64,000 nt of DNA, taken from Pseudomonas sp. KBW05. GTDB taxonomy: Bacteria > Pseudomonadota > Gammaproteobacteria > Pseudomonadales > Pseudomonadaceae. The stretch spans positions 62,001-126,000 of the forward strand of contig NZ_QAJM01000018.1 of assembly GCF_003852405.1 (NCBI RefSeq). Reading direction: 5' to 3'. The notes beneath the pieces are model-generated. The model saw only the letters and a program-made list of their open reading frames with translations, ran no database searches and had not been told where the DNA came from. The position numbers and the translations under genes were made by a program. This document shows, in pieces, positions 1-8,588 of the stretch; positions within the stretch are counted from its first letter, which is position 1; each line of letters starts with the position of its first letter.

Positions 1-160
1 CCGTCTCGGACGACGGTGCAGCAGCGGCAGCCTTGTTGTTGCCACCTTGCATGCCGGAAATCGCATTGGCTGCATCGCCAAGGCTGAAGCCTGCGGCGAA
101 CACCGGGCCGGCTGCCAGGGTCATCAGGCAGGAAAGGGCAAAACCGCGTGAAATCTTCAT
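1..160 (-). CDS. Small secreted protein, DUF2780 (VcgC/VcgE)-like, 5' part only
   Basis: Only the first 53 codons are in the window; the gene runs off the left edge. The start codon is at 160 on the minus strand. The product begins with a clear Sec signal peptide (MKISRGFALSCLMTLAAG, with a likely cleavage after VFA) and continues into an Ala/Gly/Asn-rich stretch (FSLGDAANAISGMQGG). This start resembles Pseudomonas proteins annotated DUF2780, which are exported and of unknown function. It is divergent from the sigma-factor gene. The family call rests on a short N-terminus and is tentative; the secreted nature is well supported. Confidence 0.6.
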   Translation of the reverse strand, partial: MKISRGFALSCLMTLAAGPVFAAGFSLGDAANAISGMQGGNNKAAAAAPSSET

Positions 161-311
161 TGAAACAACCTCTGGATGTAAGAGCTGAAAGCAGGGCTTT
201 GACTGACCATCCCGAAGGATTGTTCCCACGTAGAGATTAGTTCAGAAAAGGCTGCATCCGAATGGTCCGCCTGCGCGTATATCTCCCATGCGCCGACCGG
301 AGTTGCATGGA

Positions 312-935
312 ATGAATGCCATCGCTGAACTACCCTCTTACCGAGCGCAGTCACGCAGCCCTCGCTCGGTGATCTGGAGAAGCCTTATTTCGACTCACGA
401 TGCAGACCCGTTGCGCGCCCTGCTGGCCGAATCTGCCTCTGGCAATCGCCAGGCGTTCGAGGCGCTTTACCGCAGTGTTTCGCCGCGCTTGCACGGCATC
501 GCCCTGCGCTTCATGGGGCGCTCGGACCTGGCTGAAGAGGTACTGCAGGAAGCCTTCGTGCGCATCTGGTACAACGCCTCGCGCTACGAGGCCCACCTGG
601 CGGCACCGATGACGTGGATGGTCAACATCACCCGCAACCTGGCCATCGACCAATTACGCAAACGCCGCGAACAGCCCCTGGCCGACGGCCAACAGGACGC
701 CCTGCCCGACGACGGCCCCAGCGCCCACGAACAGCTCGACCGTGAACGTGGCGCCCAGGCACTTAGCCGCTGCCTCGATAGCCTTGACGCCGTGCAACGC
801 CAATCGATCAGTGTGGCGTACTTCAAGGGCCTGTCATGCACGGAGCTGGCCGAACACATGGCGGCGCCGCTGGGTTCGGTCAAATCCTGGATCCGTCGCG
901 GCATGGAACGCCTGCGCAGGTGCCTTGAATCATGA
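312..935 (+). CDS. ECF-type RNA polymerase sigma factor
   Basis: An alternative sigma factor of the extracytoplasmic-function type that would direct RNA polymerase to a stress regulon. Region 2 is visible (DLAEEVLQEAFVRIWYNASRYE, then the MTWMVNITRNLAIDQLRKRR helix), as is the region 4 helix-turn-helix (GLSCTELAEHMAAPLGSVKSWIRRGMERLR). The start is uncertain: ATG at 312 gives 207 residues; an in-frame ATG at 288 and GTG at 369 are alternatives. The stop overlaps the start of the next gene by four bases (ATGA), so sigma and anti-sigma are translationally coupled. The pairing with an RskA-like anti-sigma factor suggests a SigK-like group. Confidence 0.88.
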   Translation: MNAIAELPSYRAQSRSPRSVIWRSLISTHDADPLRALLAESASGNRQAFEALYRSVSPRLHGIALRFMGRSDLAEEVLQEAFVRIWYNASRYEAHLAAPMTWMVNITRNLAIDQLRKRREQPLADGQQDALPDDGPSAHEQLDRERGAQALSRCLDSLDAVQRQSISVAYFKGLSCTELAEHMAAPLGSVKSWIRRGMERLRRCLES

Positions 936-1609
936 ACTACCAAACCCCTACCCTGCGCCGCGCACTCGCCGCCGACTATGCCATTGGGCTGATGCCGGCT
1001 ACCGCCCGTCGGCGTTTTGACAGCCTGCTGCTGGACGATGCGGCGCTGCGCGTCGAACTCGGCCGCTGGCAGGACGCCCTCGCCAGCCTGTCCGGCGGGC
1101 TACCGGAACACCCGGTGCCAGACCACGTGTGGGCAGGCATCCAGGCACGCATCGAGCCGCAGGTGCTGCACCTGCCGGTGAAGAAACCGGTGTGGCGCAA
1201 TGTGCGCCTGCTGGCGGCCGCCTGCGCGGTGGGCGTGGCGCTGTTGGTGGGCGTGTTGTACCCGCGCGATCCGGGCGTGACGTACAACGCCACCCTGCTC
1301 AACGCCAGCCAGCAGCCGGCGTTGCGGGTGCAGGCGGTAGGCGATCACCTGCAAATCGAGGCGCTGGCGTTGGCCGCTGTGGAGCCCGCGCGTGACTTGG
1401 AGCTATGGGCAGTTCCCAGCGGCGGCAAACCGATATCCCTGGGCCTTGTGCCGGCCAATGGAAAAGGTCGAATTCAACTGAGCACGGCCCAGCAAGCCTT
1501 GCTCATCAAGCCGCTGACCCTGGCCGTCAGCCTGGAACCACGCGGCGGTTCGCCGACCGGCCAGCCTACTGGCCCTGTGCTATATCAAGGCCAATTGGCA
1601 TCACTTTAA
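932..1609 (+). CDS. Membrane anti-sigma factor, RskA-like
   Basis: Probable inner-membrane anti-sigma factor that holds the upstream ECF sigma factor inactive. The 225-residue product has a cytoplasmic N-terminal part (about 1-89, starting RRALAADYAIGLMPATARRRFD, typical of anti-sigma-K proteins), one membrane helix (about 91-109) and a periplasmic RskA domain (about 115-225) with the family motif LELWAVPSGGKPISLGLVP and a C-terminal GSPTGQPTGPVLYQG. No HxxxCxxC zinc motif is visible in the N-terminal part. It overlaps the sigma gene by four bases, which fixes the start. Confidence 0.85.
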   Translation: MNYQTPTLRRALAADYAIGLMPATARRRFDSLLLDDAALRVELGRWQDALASLSGGLPEHPVPDHVWAGIQARIEPQVLHLPVKKPVWRNVRLLAAACAVGVALLVGVLYPRDPGVTYNATLLNASQQPALRVQAVGDHLQIEALALAAVEPARDLELWAVPSGGKPISLGLVPANGKGRIQLSTAQQALLIKPLTLAVSLEPRGGSPTGQPTGPVLYQGQLASL

Positions 1610-1694
1610 CGAAGATCACGGCTGATGGGCTCAGGAACCCATCGCCCCGCGCAAGGTCCATGAACTAACTACAAAATTTGTCAGGAAGAGACCT

Positions 1695-2153
1695 ATGACT
1701 ACGATCGACCCCCAAGTGATTGAGTACAAGCCCTCATTCTGGACCCGGCCACGTCTTTTCGTGGGCGCTTGCCTTGTGGTACTCGCCGGTGTGGGTGGCG
1801 CCCTGTACACCCAGGACTCGGTCAAATCCGCCGCCACCCTGGTGACCACGGCCCAACAACCTGCGGCACAGATCATGGCCCACAAGGACTACCTGGAAGT
1901 GCGATCGATCGCCGCCACCGCCGTCGCGCCAGGCCAGAGCCTGGAGCTGTGGGCAATTCCCGAGGACGGCGTGCCTGTCTCCCTTGGCCTGTTGCCGGAA
2001 GATGGCAAAGGCATCATCGGGCTGAACCCGCGTCAGCAGGAATCCATCAAGAAGCCGGTAGCGCTGATGGTGAGTTCGGAAATCAAAGGCGGCTCGGTGA
2101 GCAAGCAGCCAACGGGGCCGACGGTGTATCAGGGCGCATTGGCCACTCGCTGA
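1695..2153 (+). CDS. Truncated RskA-domain paralogue (no anti-sigma domain)
   Basis: The 152-residue product repeats the C-terminal half of the preceding anti-sigma factor: a short cytoplasmic tail (1-19), one membrane helix (about 20-38) and a periplasmic RskA domain with LELWAIPEDGVPVSLGLLPEDGKG and KQPTGPTVYQG. The sigma-binding N-terminal domain is absent. A good ribosome-binding site (AGGAAGAG) precedes the ATG, and the gene lies 85 bases after the anti-sigma gene, ahead of a strong terminator. It has its own start and membrane anchor, so it looks like a separate duplicated gene rather than a broken one. It could modulate the full-length anti-sigma factor by pairing or ligand sharing; that is inference. 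Confidence 0.75.
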   Translation: MTTIDPQVIEYKPSFWTRPRLFVGACLVVLAGVGGALYTQDSVKSAATLVTTAQQPAAQIMAHKDYLEVRSIAATAVAPGQSLELWAIPEDGVPVSLGLLPEDGKGIIGLNPRQQESIKKPVALMVSSEIKGGSVSKQPTGPTVYQGALATR

Positions 2154-2158
2154 AACAA

Positions 2159-2191
2159 AAATGAGGGAGGGGGTTGCCCCCTCCCTCATTT
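2159..2191. terminator. Strong bidirectional terminator hairpin
   Basis: A perfect 15-bp stem (left arm 2159-2173, right arm 2177-2191) with a TTG loop. The core is GAGGGAGGGGG paired with CCCCCTCCCTC, flanked by A and T runs on either side. It sits between the convergent RskA paralogue (plus) and fdhA (minus), so it can end both transcripts. Confidence 0.85.
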
Positions 2192-2212
2192 GGATTACAA
2201 CATCGCCTAGGC

Positions 2213-3412
2213 TCAGGCGGCGCTGAACAACTTGTGCGGATCAATCACAAACTTCTTCGGCACACCGGCATCAAATTCGCCGTAGCCTTTTGGCGCTTGA
2301 TCCAGGCTGATCACCTCCACGCCAACGATGTCAGCGATGTTGATACGATCCCACATGATCGCCTGCATCAGCTGGCGGTTGTACTTCATCACCGGCGTCT
2401 GGCCGGTGTGGAAGCTGTGGGACTTGGCCCAGCCCAGGCCAAAGCGAATGCTCAGGCTGCCCATCTTCGCGGCGGCATCCACAGCACCTGGATCTTCGGT
2501 CACGTACAGGCCAGGAATACCAATCTTGCCCGCCACGCGCACCACACCCATCAACGAGTTGAGCACGGTGGCCGGTGCTTCGGCCTTGACGCCGTCATGC
2601 CCGTGGCCGCGGGCTTCGAAGCCCACGCAGTCCACCGCGCAATCCACTTCCGGCTCGCCCAGCAACGCGGCGATCTGTTCGTGCAGCGGGGTGTCGGTGG
2701 ACAGGTCGGCAATCTCGAAACCCTGCGCTTTGGCGTGGGCCAGGCGGATCGGGTTGACGTCACCGATGATCACCACCGCCGCACCGAGCAGGCGGGCAGA
2801 GGCGGCAGCGGCCAGGCCGACCGGGCCGGCACCGGCGATGTAGACGGTGCTGCCTGGGCCAACGCCGGCAGTCACGGCGCCGTGGTAGCCGGTGGGCAGG
2901 ATGTCGGAGAGGCAGGTCAGGTCACGGATTTTTTCCATGGCCTTGTCGCGGTCCGGCAGTTTCAGCAGGTTGAAGTCGGCATACGGCACCAGCACGTACT
3001 CGGCCTGGCCGCCGGTCCAGTCGCCCATGTCGACGTAGCCGTAGGCACCGCCCGGGCGGGCCGGGTTGACACTCAGGCACACGCCTGTGTGTTGTTCTTT
3101 GCAGGAGCGGCACAGACCGCAGGCAACGTTGAACGGCACCGAGACCAGGTCGCCGATTTTCAGGTTTTCGACGCCGCTGCCCATCTCGATCACTTCACCG
3201 GTGATCTCGTGACCGAGCACCAGGCCGACCTGGGCAGTGGTGCGGCCGCGCACCATGTGTTGGTCGGAGCCGCAGATATTGGTGGAGACCACGCGCAGGA
3301 TGACGCCGTGCTCAATCTTCCTGCCACGGGGGTCCTGCATTTTGGGATAGTCGATTTTCTGTACTTCGACCTTGCCGTTGCCGAGATACACGACACCACG
3401 ATTACCAGACAT
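2213..3412 (-). CDS. fdhA: Glutathione-independent formaldehyde dehydrogenase
   Basis: Zinc alcohol-dehydrogenase family enzyme of 399 residues that oxidises formaldehyde to formate with NAD. It would detoxify formaldehyde released when betaine, dimethylglycine and sarcosine are demethylated. Catalytic zinc ligands are visible at Cys47 (NICGSDQH) and His68 (GHE), and the structural-zinc cysteines in CGLCRSCKEQHTGVC. The nucleotide-binding segment reads VYIAGAGPVGLAAAASARLLGA. Length and sequence match the P. putida type FdhA. It is the last gene of the minus-strand sox cluster, separated from purU by a REPIN. Confidence 0.95.
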   Translation of the reverse strand: MSGNRGVVYLGNGKVEVQKIDYPKMQDPRGRKIEHGVILRVVSTNICGSDQHMVRGRTTAQVGLVLGHEITGEVIEMGSGVENLKIGDLVSVPFNVACGLCRSCKEQHTGVCLSVNPARPGGAYGYVDMGDWTGGQAEYVLVPYADFNLLKLPDRDKAMEKIRDLTCLSDILPTGYHGAVTAGVGPGSTVYIAGAGPVGLAAAASARLLGAAVVIIGDVNPIRLAHAKAQGFEIADLSTDTPLHEQIAALLGEPEVDCAVDCVGFEARGHGHDGVKAEAPATVLNSLMGVVRVAGKIGIPGLYVTEDPGAVDAAAKMGSLSIRFGLGWAKSHSFHTGQTPVMKYNRQLMQAIMWDRINIADIVGVEVISLDQAPKGYGEFDAGVPKKFVIDPHKLFSAA

Positions 3413-3517
3413 GCTTTCACCTCGCTGTTGTTTTTATGGAACCGCGTTGCCCTTGGGTGGGCAGCGCGTTAAATGCTCGGGTACAGATGCTGTTTTTGCG
3501 TTGTTAGTGAAGGCCTC

Positions 3518-3599
3518 TTCGCGAGCAAGCCCGCTCCCACATTCGACTGGGTTCCAACTTTGGAACGCGGTCGAATGTGGGAGCGGGCTTGCTCGCGAA
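3518..3599. repeat. REPIN 1 (TTGCTCGCGAA type), between purU and fdhA
   Basis: Two inverted REP arms, about 30 bp each (3518-3547 and 3570-3599), with a core of GGGAGCGGGCTTGCTCGCGA on the right arm and its complement on the left. It lies between two co-directional genes of the same pathway, directly after the purU stop. Confidence 0.9.
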
Positions 3600-3607
3600 G
3601 GCGTCCA

Positions 3608-4465
3608 TCAGAGCACCACTGTTCTATTGGCGTTCAAGAAAACCCGCCGCTCAATGTGATACCCCACCGCCCGGGCCAACGTCAGCCCTTCAATATCCCG
3701 CCCCTTGGCAATCAAATCCTCGGGATAGTGGCTGTGATCCACCACCTCCACGCCCTGGGCGATGATCGGGCCTTCGTCCAGATCGTTGTTGATGTAATGC
3801 GCCGTGGCGCCGACTAATTTCACACCCTTGTTGTACGCCTGATGATACGGCTTCGCGCCCTTGAACCCAGGCAACAACGAGTGGTGAATGTTGATGGCCT
3901 TTCCATCAAGTTTGCGGCACAGCTCCGGCGACAACACTTGCATGTAGCGCGCAAGGATCACCAATTCCGCCCCGGTGTCTTCCACCACCTGCCACACCTG
4001 ACGCTCCTGGGACGGTTTGTCGTTGGGGTCGAGGGGGAAATGGTAGTAGGGAATCTGGTGCCAGTCGGCCAATGGCTTCAGATCGGGGTGGTTGGACACC
4101 ACCGCGACCACGTCCATCGACAACTGACCGATACGCTGGCGGTACAACAGGTCGTTGAGGCAGTGATCGGCCTTGGAGACCATGATCACCACTTTTGGCC
4201 GGTAGTTCGGCGCGGTCAGTTCGAAGATCATGCCGAACGCTTCACCGCGCGTGGCCAGGCCGTCGCGGAAACCCTGCTCGTCAAAACCATCGGGCTGGCG
4301 GAACTCCACGCGGATGAAGAACCGGCCCGAAAGCCGATCATCAAACGAGTGGTGCTCAGTGACGTAGCAACCCTGCTCGAACAGGTAGCGGGTGACCGCG
4401 TCCACCGTGCCGAGCACGCTGGGGCAGTCGGCGGTCAAAATCCATGTATCAGGTGCGCGGCTCAT
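3608..4465 (-). CDS. purU: Formyltetrahydrofolate deformylase
   Basis: Hydrolyses 10-formyl-tetrahydrofolate to formate and tetrahydrofolate, regenerating free THF for the sox and glyA reactions. The 285 residues show an N-terminal ACT-like domain (about 6-85, WILTADCPSVLGTVDAVTRYL) and a formyltransferase-type C-terminal domain with the catalytic segment INIHHSLLPGFKGAKPYHQA and NNDLDEGPIIAQ. It lies 10 bases downstream of soxG, so it belongs to the same transcript. It is probably the catabolic copy of purU; other copies may exist elsewhere in the genome. Confidence 0.95.
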   Translation of the reverse strand: MSRAPDTWILTADCPSVLGTVDAVTRYLFEQGCYVTEHHSFDDRLSGRFFIRVEFRQPDGFDEQGFRDGLATRGEAFGMIFELTAPNYRPKVVIMVSKADHCLNDLLYRQRIGQLSMDVVAVVSNHPDLKPLADWHQIPYYHFPLDPNDKPSQERQVWQVVEDTGAELVILARYMQVLSPELCRKLDGKAINIHHSLLPGFKGAKPYHQAYNKGVKLVGATAHYINNDLDEGPIIAQGVEVVDHSHYPEDLIAKGRDIEGLTLARAVGYHIERRVFLNANRTVVL

Positions 4466-4475
4466 GGGGCATTCC

Positions 4476-5108
4476 TCAGGCTTGAACGCTCAGGCCGAAT
4501 TCGGCGGACGCATCCTGCAACCACAACCACCAGTAGTCCGAGAAGCTGCGGCGAATCAGCAACTCCCACGTGTCTTCGGCCGTGTGGCGGATCACCAGTT
4601 GCGACTTGGCGAACACCGTGCCCACCGCCTTGCCCACTGGGAAGTTGTCGGGGTGCACGTCGTAGCTGGTGGACTTCATCAGCACATCGCGCACGTTCGG
4701 CCCGCTCAGCTCCAGAATCTGCTGGCCGCCGCTGACGTTGACGATCTGGATATGCAGCTCACCCAGGGCTTCACGCAGGCTTTTCTCGGCGGCGAATTCT
4801 TCACCGCTTGGCACGATGAGCAACCACTCATCCGGGCCGAGCCATTGCAGGCTGGTTTCGCCCTTGATGATCACGCTCAGGGCGCCTGGCAACTCGATGC
4901 CCAGGGCCTTGTGTACGCCGGCAGCAAAGGCTGCATCGTGGCCGTCGCCACGAATGGTCAGGTGGCCCAGGAGTTTCTTTTCGCGCACGGTCACGCCGGC
5001 GTTCTTGCGGCCCTTGCCGACCAGGCTGGCGAGGTCGGCATGGTGCAGCGACGACTCGGCCTTGGCCCCGGTGGTTGGGCGTTGTTGGTAAACGTTGGCT
5101 GCTGTCAT
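4476..5108 (-). CDS. soxG: Sarcosine oxidase gamma subunit
   Basis: Gamma subunit (210 residues) of heterotetrameric sarcosine oxidase, which oxidises sarcosine to glycine and forms 5,10-methylene-THF. It resembles the folate-binding GcvT-like fold (LQWLGPDEWLLIVPSGEE, VNVSGGQQILELSGPNVRDVLMKSTSYDVHP). It follows soxA after a 148-base gap that contains a REPIN, which is unusual within a multi-subunit operon. Confidence 0.95.
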   Translation of the reverse strand: MTAANVYQQRPTTGAKAESSLHHADLASLVGKGRKNAGVTVREKKLLGHLTIRGDGHDAAFAAGVHKALGIELPGALSVIIKGETSLQWLGPDEWLLIVPSGEEFAAEKSLREALGELHIQIVNVSGGQQILELSGPNVRDVLMKSTSYDVHPDNFPVGKAVGTVFAKSQLVIRHTAEDTWELLIRRSFSDYWWLWLQDASAEFGLSVQA

Positions 5109-5149
5109 AAAGCACCTGTTCTGAATTCGGTGGTGTCTGTTCTGGCCTC

Positions 5150-5239
5150 ATCGCGGGCAAGCCCGGCTCCCACATTGACTGCATTTACACATGTTGATTT
5201 GTGAATACATTCCAGTGTGGGAGCTGGCTTGCCTGCGAT
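5150..5239. repeat. REPIN 2 (mixed arms), between soxA and soxG
   Basis: Left arm 5150-5176 (complement of the GGGAGCCGGGCTTGCCCGCGAT form) and right arm 5216-5239 (TGTGGGAGCTGGCTTGCCTG then CGAT). The two arms differ in sequence. It sits inside the sox operon between soxA and soxG. Confidence 0.88.
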
Positions 5240-5256
5240 GCAGGCGACTCGGTCCA

Positions 5257-8200
5257 TCAGATGTTCTGGCGATCGCCCTTAGGATCGAAGAACACCGAAG
5301 ACACAATCTCCGCCTCGATCACGCTGCCATCCGCCTGCGGTGAGAACACCCGCTCGCCAATGCGCTTCAAGCCGCCCTTCACCACGCCCATCGCGAACGA
5401 ATAGCCGAGGGAGTTGTGGGCATAACTTGAGGTCACGTGACCGACCATCTTCATCGGAATCGACTGCTTCGGATCGAACACCAACTGCGCGCCTTCCGGC
5501 AGCCACACTTTCGGGTCGACCGGCTTCAAGCCCACCAGTTGCTTGCGCTCTTCACGCACACAGTCTTCACGGTTCATGCCGCGCCAGCCGATCCACGAGA
5601 ACGGCTTGGTACGCCCCACACACCAGCCCATGTTCAGGTCGTCCGGGGTCATCGAGCCGTCGGTATCCTGGCCGACGATGATGAAGCCCTTCTCGGCCCG
5701 CAGCACGTGCATGGTTTCGGTGCCGTACGGGGTCAGGTTGTACTTCTTGCCGGCGTCGACGATTTTTTCCAGCACGCCCATGGCGTAGTCGGCCTGCACG
5801 TTGACTTCGTACGACAGCTCACCGGTAAACGAGATCCGGAACACCCGCGCCGGTACGCCGCCCACCAGGCCTTCTTTCCAGGTCATGAACGGGAAGCCGT
5901 CCTTGTCCAGGTCGATGTCGGTCACTTCGGCCAGCAGCTTGCGGCTGTTGGGGCCGGACAGGGTCATGGTGGCCCAGTGGTCGGTGACCGAGGTGAAGTA
6001 CACCTTGAGGTCTGGCCATTCGGTCTGCTGGTAGATTTCCAGCCACTGGAGTACGCGGGCGGCGCCGCCGGTGGTGGTGGTCATCAGGAAGTGGTTGTCG
6101 GCGAGGCAGGCGGTCACGCCGTCGTCGAAGACCATGCCGTCTTCCTTGCACATCAGGCCGTAGCGCGCCTTGCCCACGTCGAGCTTGGTCCAGGCGTTGG
6201 TGTAGATGCGGTTGAGGAACTCACGGGCATCCGGGCCCTGGATGTCGATCTTGCCGAGGGTGGACGCATCCAGCAGGCCAACGCTGTCGCGCACGGCCAG
6301 GCATTCGCGTTTCACTGCGGCGTGCAGGTCTTCACCGTTGCGCGGGAAGTACCACGGGCGTTTCCACTGGCCGACGTCTTCAAACTCGGCGCCGTTCTTC
6401 ACGTGCCAGGCTTGCAACGCGGTGTAACGGACGGGTTCGAAGATGTGCCCACAGTGACGGCCGGCTACCGCGCCGAAGGTCACCGGCGTGTAGTTCGGGC
6501 GGAACATGGTGGTGCCCATCTGCGGGATGGTCACGTTCAGCGAACGGGCGGCAATCGCCAGGCCGTTGACGTTGCCCAGCTTGCCTTGGTCGGTGCCGAA
6601 GCCCAGCGCGGTGTAGCGTTTGACGTGCTCGACCGACTCGAAACCTTCGCGGGTCGCCAGTTCGATGGCGGCGGCGGTCACGTCGTTTTGCAGGTCGACG
6701 AATTGCTTCGGTGCGCGTGCGGTGGGCTTGTCGTGGGGCACTTGGTACACGGCCAGGGTCGGCTCTTCCAAGCGGCTCAAGGCTTTTGGCAAGGTGCCTT
6801 CGACCGGCGCAAAACCGGCTTCACTGGCCGCGCGCACGCCGCCTTCAAAACCATCGGCCAAGGAATCGCCCAAGCCGTAGACGCCATTGATACCACCGAC
6901 GCACACACGTTTCTGCGGTGCTTCACCCGGTACAAAACCGAGGATGTCTTCGCGCCAGGTCGGCTTGCCGCCCAGGTGCGAGGCCAGGTGGACCACCGGG
7001 CTGTAGCCGCCGGAGCTGGCCACCAGGTCGCAGTCCAGCCACTCGCCGGGGCTGGTGACTTTGTGTGCCTTGACGTCAATCGCAGCAACGCGAGCAGCGG
7101 TCACACGCTTGGTGCCACGGGCTTCGACCACGGCGCTGCCGGTGAGGATACGAATGCCTTTGGCACGAGCTTCTTCCACCAGCGCACCACGAGGGTTGTG
7201 GCGCACATCGGCGACGGCAACCACTTGCAGGCCGGCGTCGAGCCAGTCCAGCGCAACGCGGTAGGCGTGGTCGTTGTTGGTCGACAGCACCAGTTTCTTG
7301 CCCGGTGCCACGCCGTAGCGACGCACGTAGGTCGAAACCGCACCGGCGAGCATGTTGCCCGGCACGTCGTTGTTGCCGTACACCAGCGGACGCTCGCACG
7401 CACCGGTCGCCAGCACTACGCGCTTGGCGCGCACACGGTGGATACGCTGGCGCACCACGCCAATCGGCGCACGGTCACCGAGGTGGTCGGTGAGGCGTTC
7501 GTGAATGGTCAGGAAGTTATGGTCGTGGTAGCCGTTGACGGTGGCGCGGGGCAGCAGCACCACGTCGGGCAGGGCTTTCAGTTCAGCAATGACGCTGGCG
7601 ACCCATTCGGTAGCCGGCTTGCCGTCGAGGCTTTCACGGGAATCGAGCAGCGAGCCGCCGAACTCTTCCTGCTCGTCGGCGATGATCACGCGGGCACCGC
7701 TGCGTGCGGCGGCCAGTGCAGCGGCCAAACCGGCAGGGCCTGCGCCGACTACCAGCACGTCGCAGTGACGGTTGAAGTTGTCGTAGGTGTCCGGGTCGTT
7801 CTCGGTCGGCGAGCGGCCAAGGCCAGCGGCCTTGCGGATGTACTTCTCGTACGTCATCCAGAACGATTGCGGGTACATGAAGGTTTTGTAGTAGAAACCC
7901 GGCGGCATCAGCTTGCCGCCGACCTTGCCAAGAATGCCCATCACGTCAGTGTTGACGTTCGGCCAGCCGTTGGTGCTGGTGGCGACCAGGCCTTGGTACA
8001 GCGCCTGTTGCGTGGCACGCACGTTGGGGATCTGGGTGGCTTCGGTGGCACCGATCTGCAACACCGCGTTCGGCTCTTCGGCGCCGGCGGCAAAGATGCC
8101 GCGAGGACGCGAGTACTTGAAGCTGCGGCCGATGATATCGACGCCGTTGGCCAACAGGGCGGCGGCGAGCGTGTCACCTTCAAAGCCCTTGTAGGTCTGG

Positions 8201-8274
8201 CCGTTGAAGGTAAACGTGAGGACTTTGTTACGATCGATCCGGCCACCGTTGGACAGGCGATTGGTCTGGCTCAT
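5257..8274 (-). CDS. soxA: Sarcosine oxidase alpha subunit
   Basis: Large subunit (1005 residues) of heterotetrameric sarcosine oxidase. The N-terminal part is a ferredoxin-like fold (VLTFTFNGQTYKGFEGDTLAAALLANGV), followed by an NAD-binding region with the dinucleotide motif VLVVGAGPAGLAAALAAARSG, and a C-terminal GcvT-like folate domain from about residue 600 (RDSVGLLDASTLGKIDIQGPDAREFLNRIYTN). The start overlaps the end of soxD by four bases. The length matches the family. Confidence 0.97.
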   Translation of the reverse strand: MSQTNRLSNGGRIDRNKVLTFTFNGQTYKGFEGDTLAAALLANGVDIIGRSFKYSRPRGIFAAGAEEPNAVLQIGATEATQIPNVRATQQALYQGLVATSTNGWPNVNTDVMGILGKVGGKLMPPGFYYKTFMYPQSFWMTYEKYIRKAAGLGRSPTENDPDTYDNFNRHCDVLVVGAGPAGLAAALAAARSGARVIIADEQEEFGGSLLDSRESLDGKPATEWVASVIAELKALPDVVLLPRATVNGYHDHNFLTIHERLTDHLGDRAPIGVVRQRIHRVRAKRVVLATGACERPLVYGNNDVPGNMLAGAVSTYVRRYGVAPGKKLVLSTNNDHAYRVALDWLDAGLQVVAVADVRHNPRGALVEEARAKGIRILTGSAVVEARGTKRVTAARVAAIDVKAHKVTSPGEWLDCDLVASSGGYSPVVHLASHLGGKPTWREDILGFVPGEAPQKRVCVGGINGVYGLGDSLADGFEGGVRAASEAGFAPVEGTLPKALSRLEEPTLAVYQVPHDKPTARAPKQFVDLQNDVTAAAIELATREGFESVEHVKRYTALGFGTDQGKLGNVNGLAIAARSLNVTIPQMGTTMFRPNYTPVTFGAVAGRHCGHIFEPVRYTALQAWHVKNGAEFEDVGQWKRPWYFPRNGEDLHAAVKRECLAVRDSVGLLDASTLGKIDIQGPDAREFLNRIYTNAWTKLDVGKARYGLMCKEDGMVFDDGVTACLADNHFLMTTTTGGAARVLQWLEIYQQTEWPDLKVYFTSVTDHWATMTLSGPNSRKLLAEVTDIDLDKDGFPFMTWKEGLVGGVPARVFRISFTGELSYEVNVQADYAMGVLEKIVDAGKKYNLTPYGTETMHVLRAEKGFIIVGQDTDGSMTPDDLNMGWCVGRTKPFSWIGWRGMNREDCVREERKQLVGLKPVDPKVWLPEGAQLVFDPKQSIPMKMVGHVTSSYAHNSLGYSFAMGVVKGGLKRIGERVFSPQADGSVIEAEIVSSVFFDPKGDRQNI

Positions 8275-8573
8275 ACCTTCTCTCCAGAGGCCTTGGCGGT
8301 GAATTGTGGCTTCTCACCGATCTTGTAGGTTTCAAGAATTTCGTAGGTCAGGGTGTCGCGGGTCGCGTTGAAGTACTGGCGGCAACCGGCGGCGTGAATC
8401 CACAGTTCGTGGTGCAGGCCGCGCGGGTTGTCGCGGAAGAACATGTAGTCGCCCCACTGCTCGTCGGTGCAGGTATTCGGGTCCAGCGGGCGCGGGATGT
8501 GCGCTTGGCCGGACGCGTGGAATTCCTCTTCGGAGCGCAGTTCGCCACAGTGAGGACAGAAGATATGCAACAT
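8271..8573 (-). CDS. soxD: Sarcosine oxidase delta subunit
   Basis: Small zinc-binding subunit (100 residues) of heterotetrameric sarcosine oxidase. The N-terminal zinc motif CPHCGELRSEEEFH is plain, and a later cysteine (HAAGCRQYFNATRDT) fits the fourth ligand. It lies between soxB (15 bases upstream) and soxA (four-base overlap), the classical sox B-D-A-G order. Confidence 0.96.
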   Translation of the reverse strand: MLHIFCPHCGELRSEEEFHASGQAHIPRPLDPNTCTDEQWGDYMFFRDNPRGLHHELWIHAAGCRQYFNATRDTLTYEILETYKIGEKPQFTAKASGEKV

Positions 8574-8588
8574 AGGAAATTTCTCCTG

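Noticed and set aside
2174-3472. 432-codon open frame on the plus strand opposite fdhA
   Set aside because: Low-complexity His/Gln/Ala/Val-rich translation, the usual antisense shadow of a GC-rich gene; fdhA on the other strand has full family motifs.
5437-8328. 963-codon open frame on the plus strand opposite soxA
   Set aside because: Antisense shadow of soxA with no recognisable domain and biased composition.
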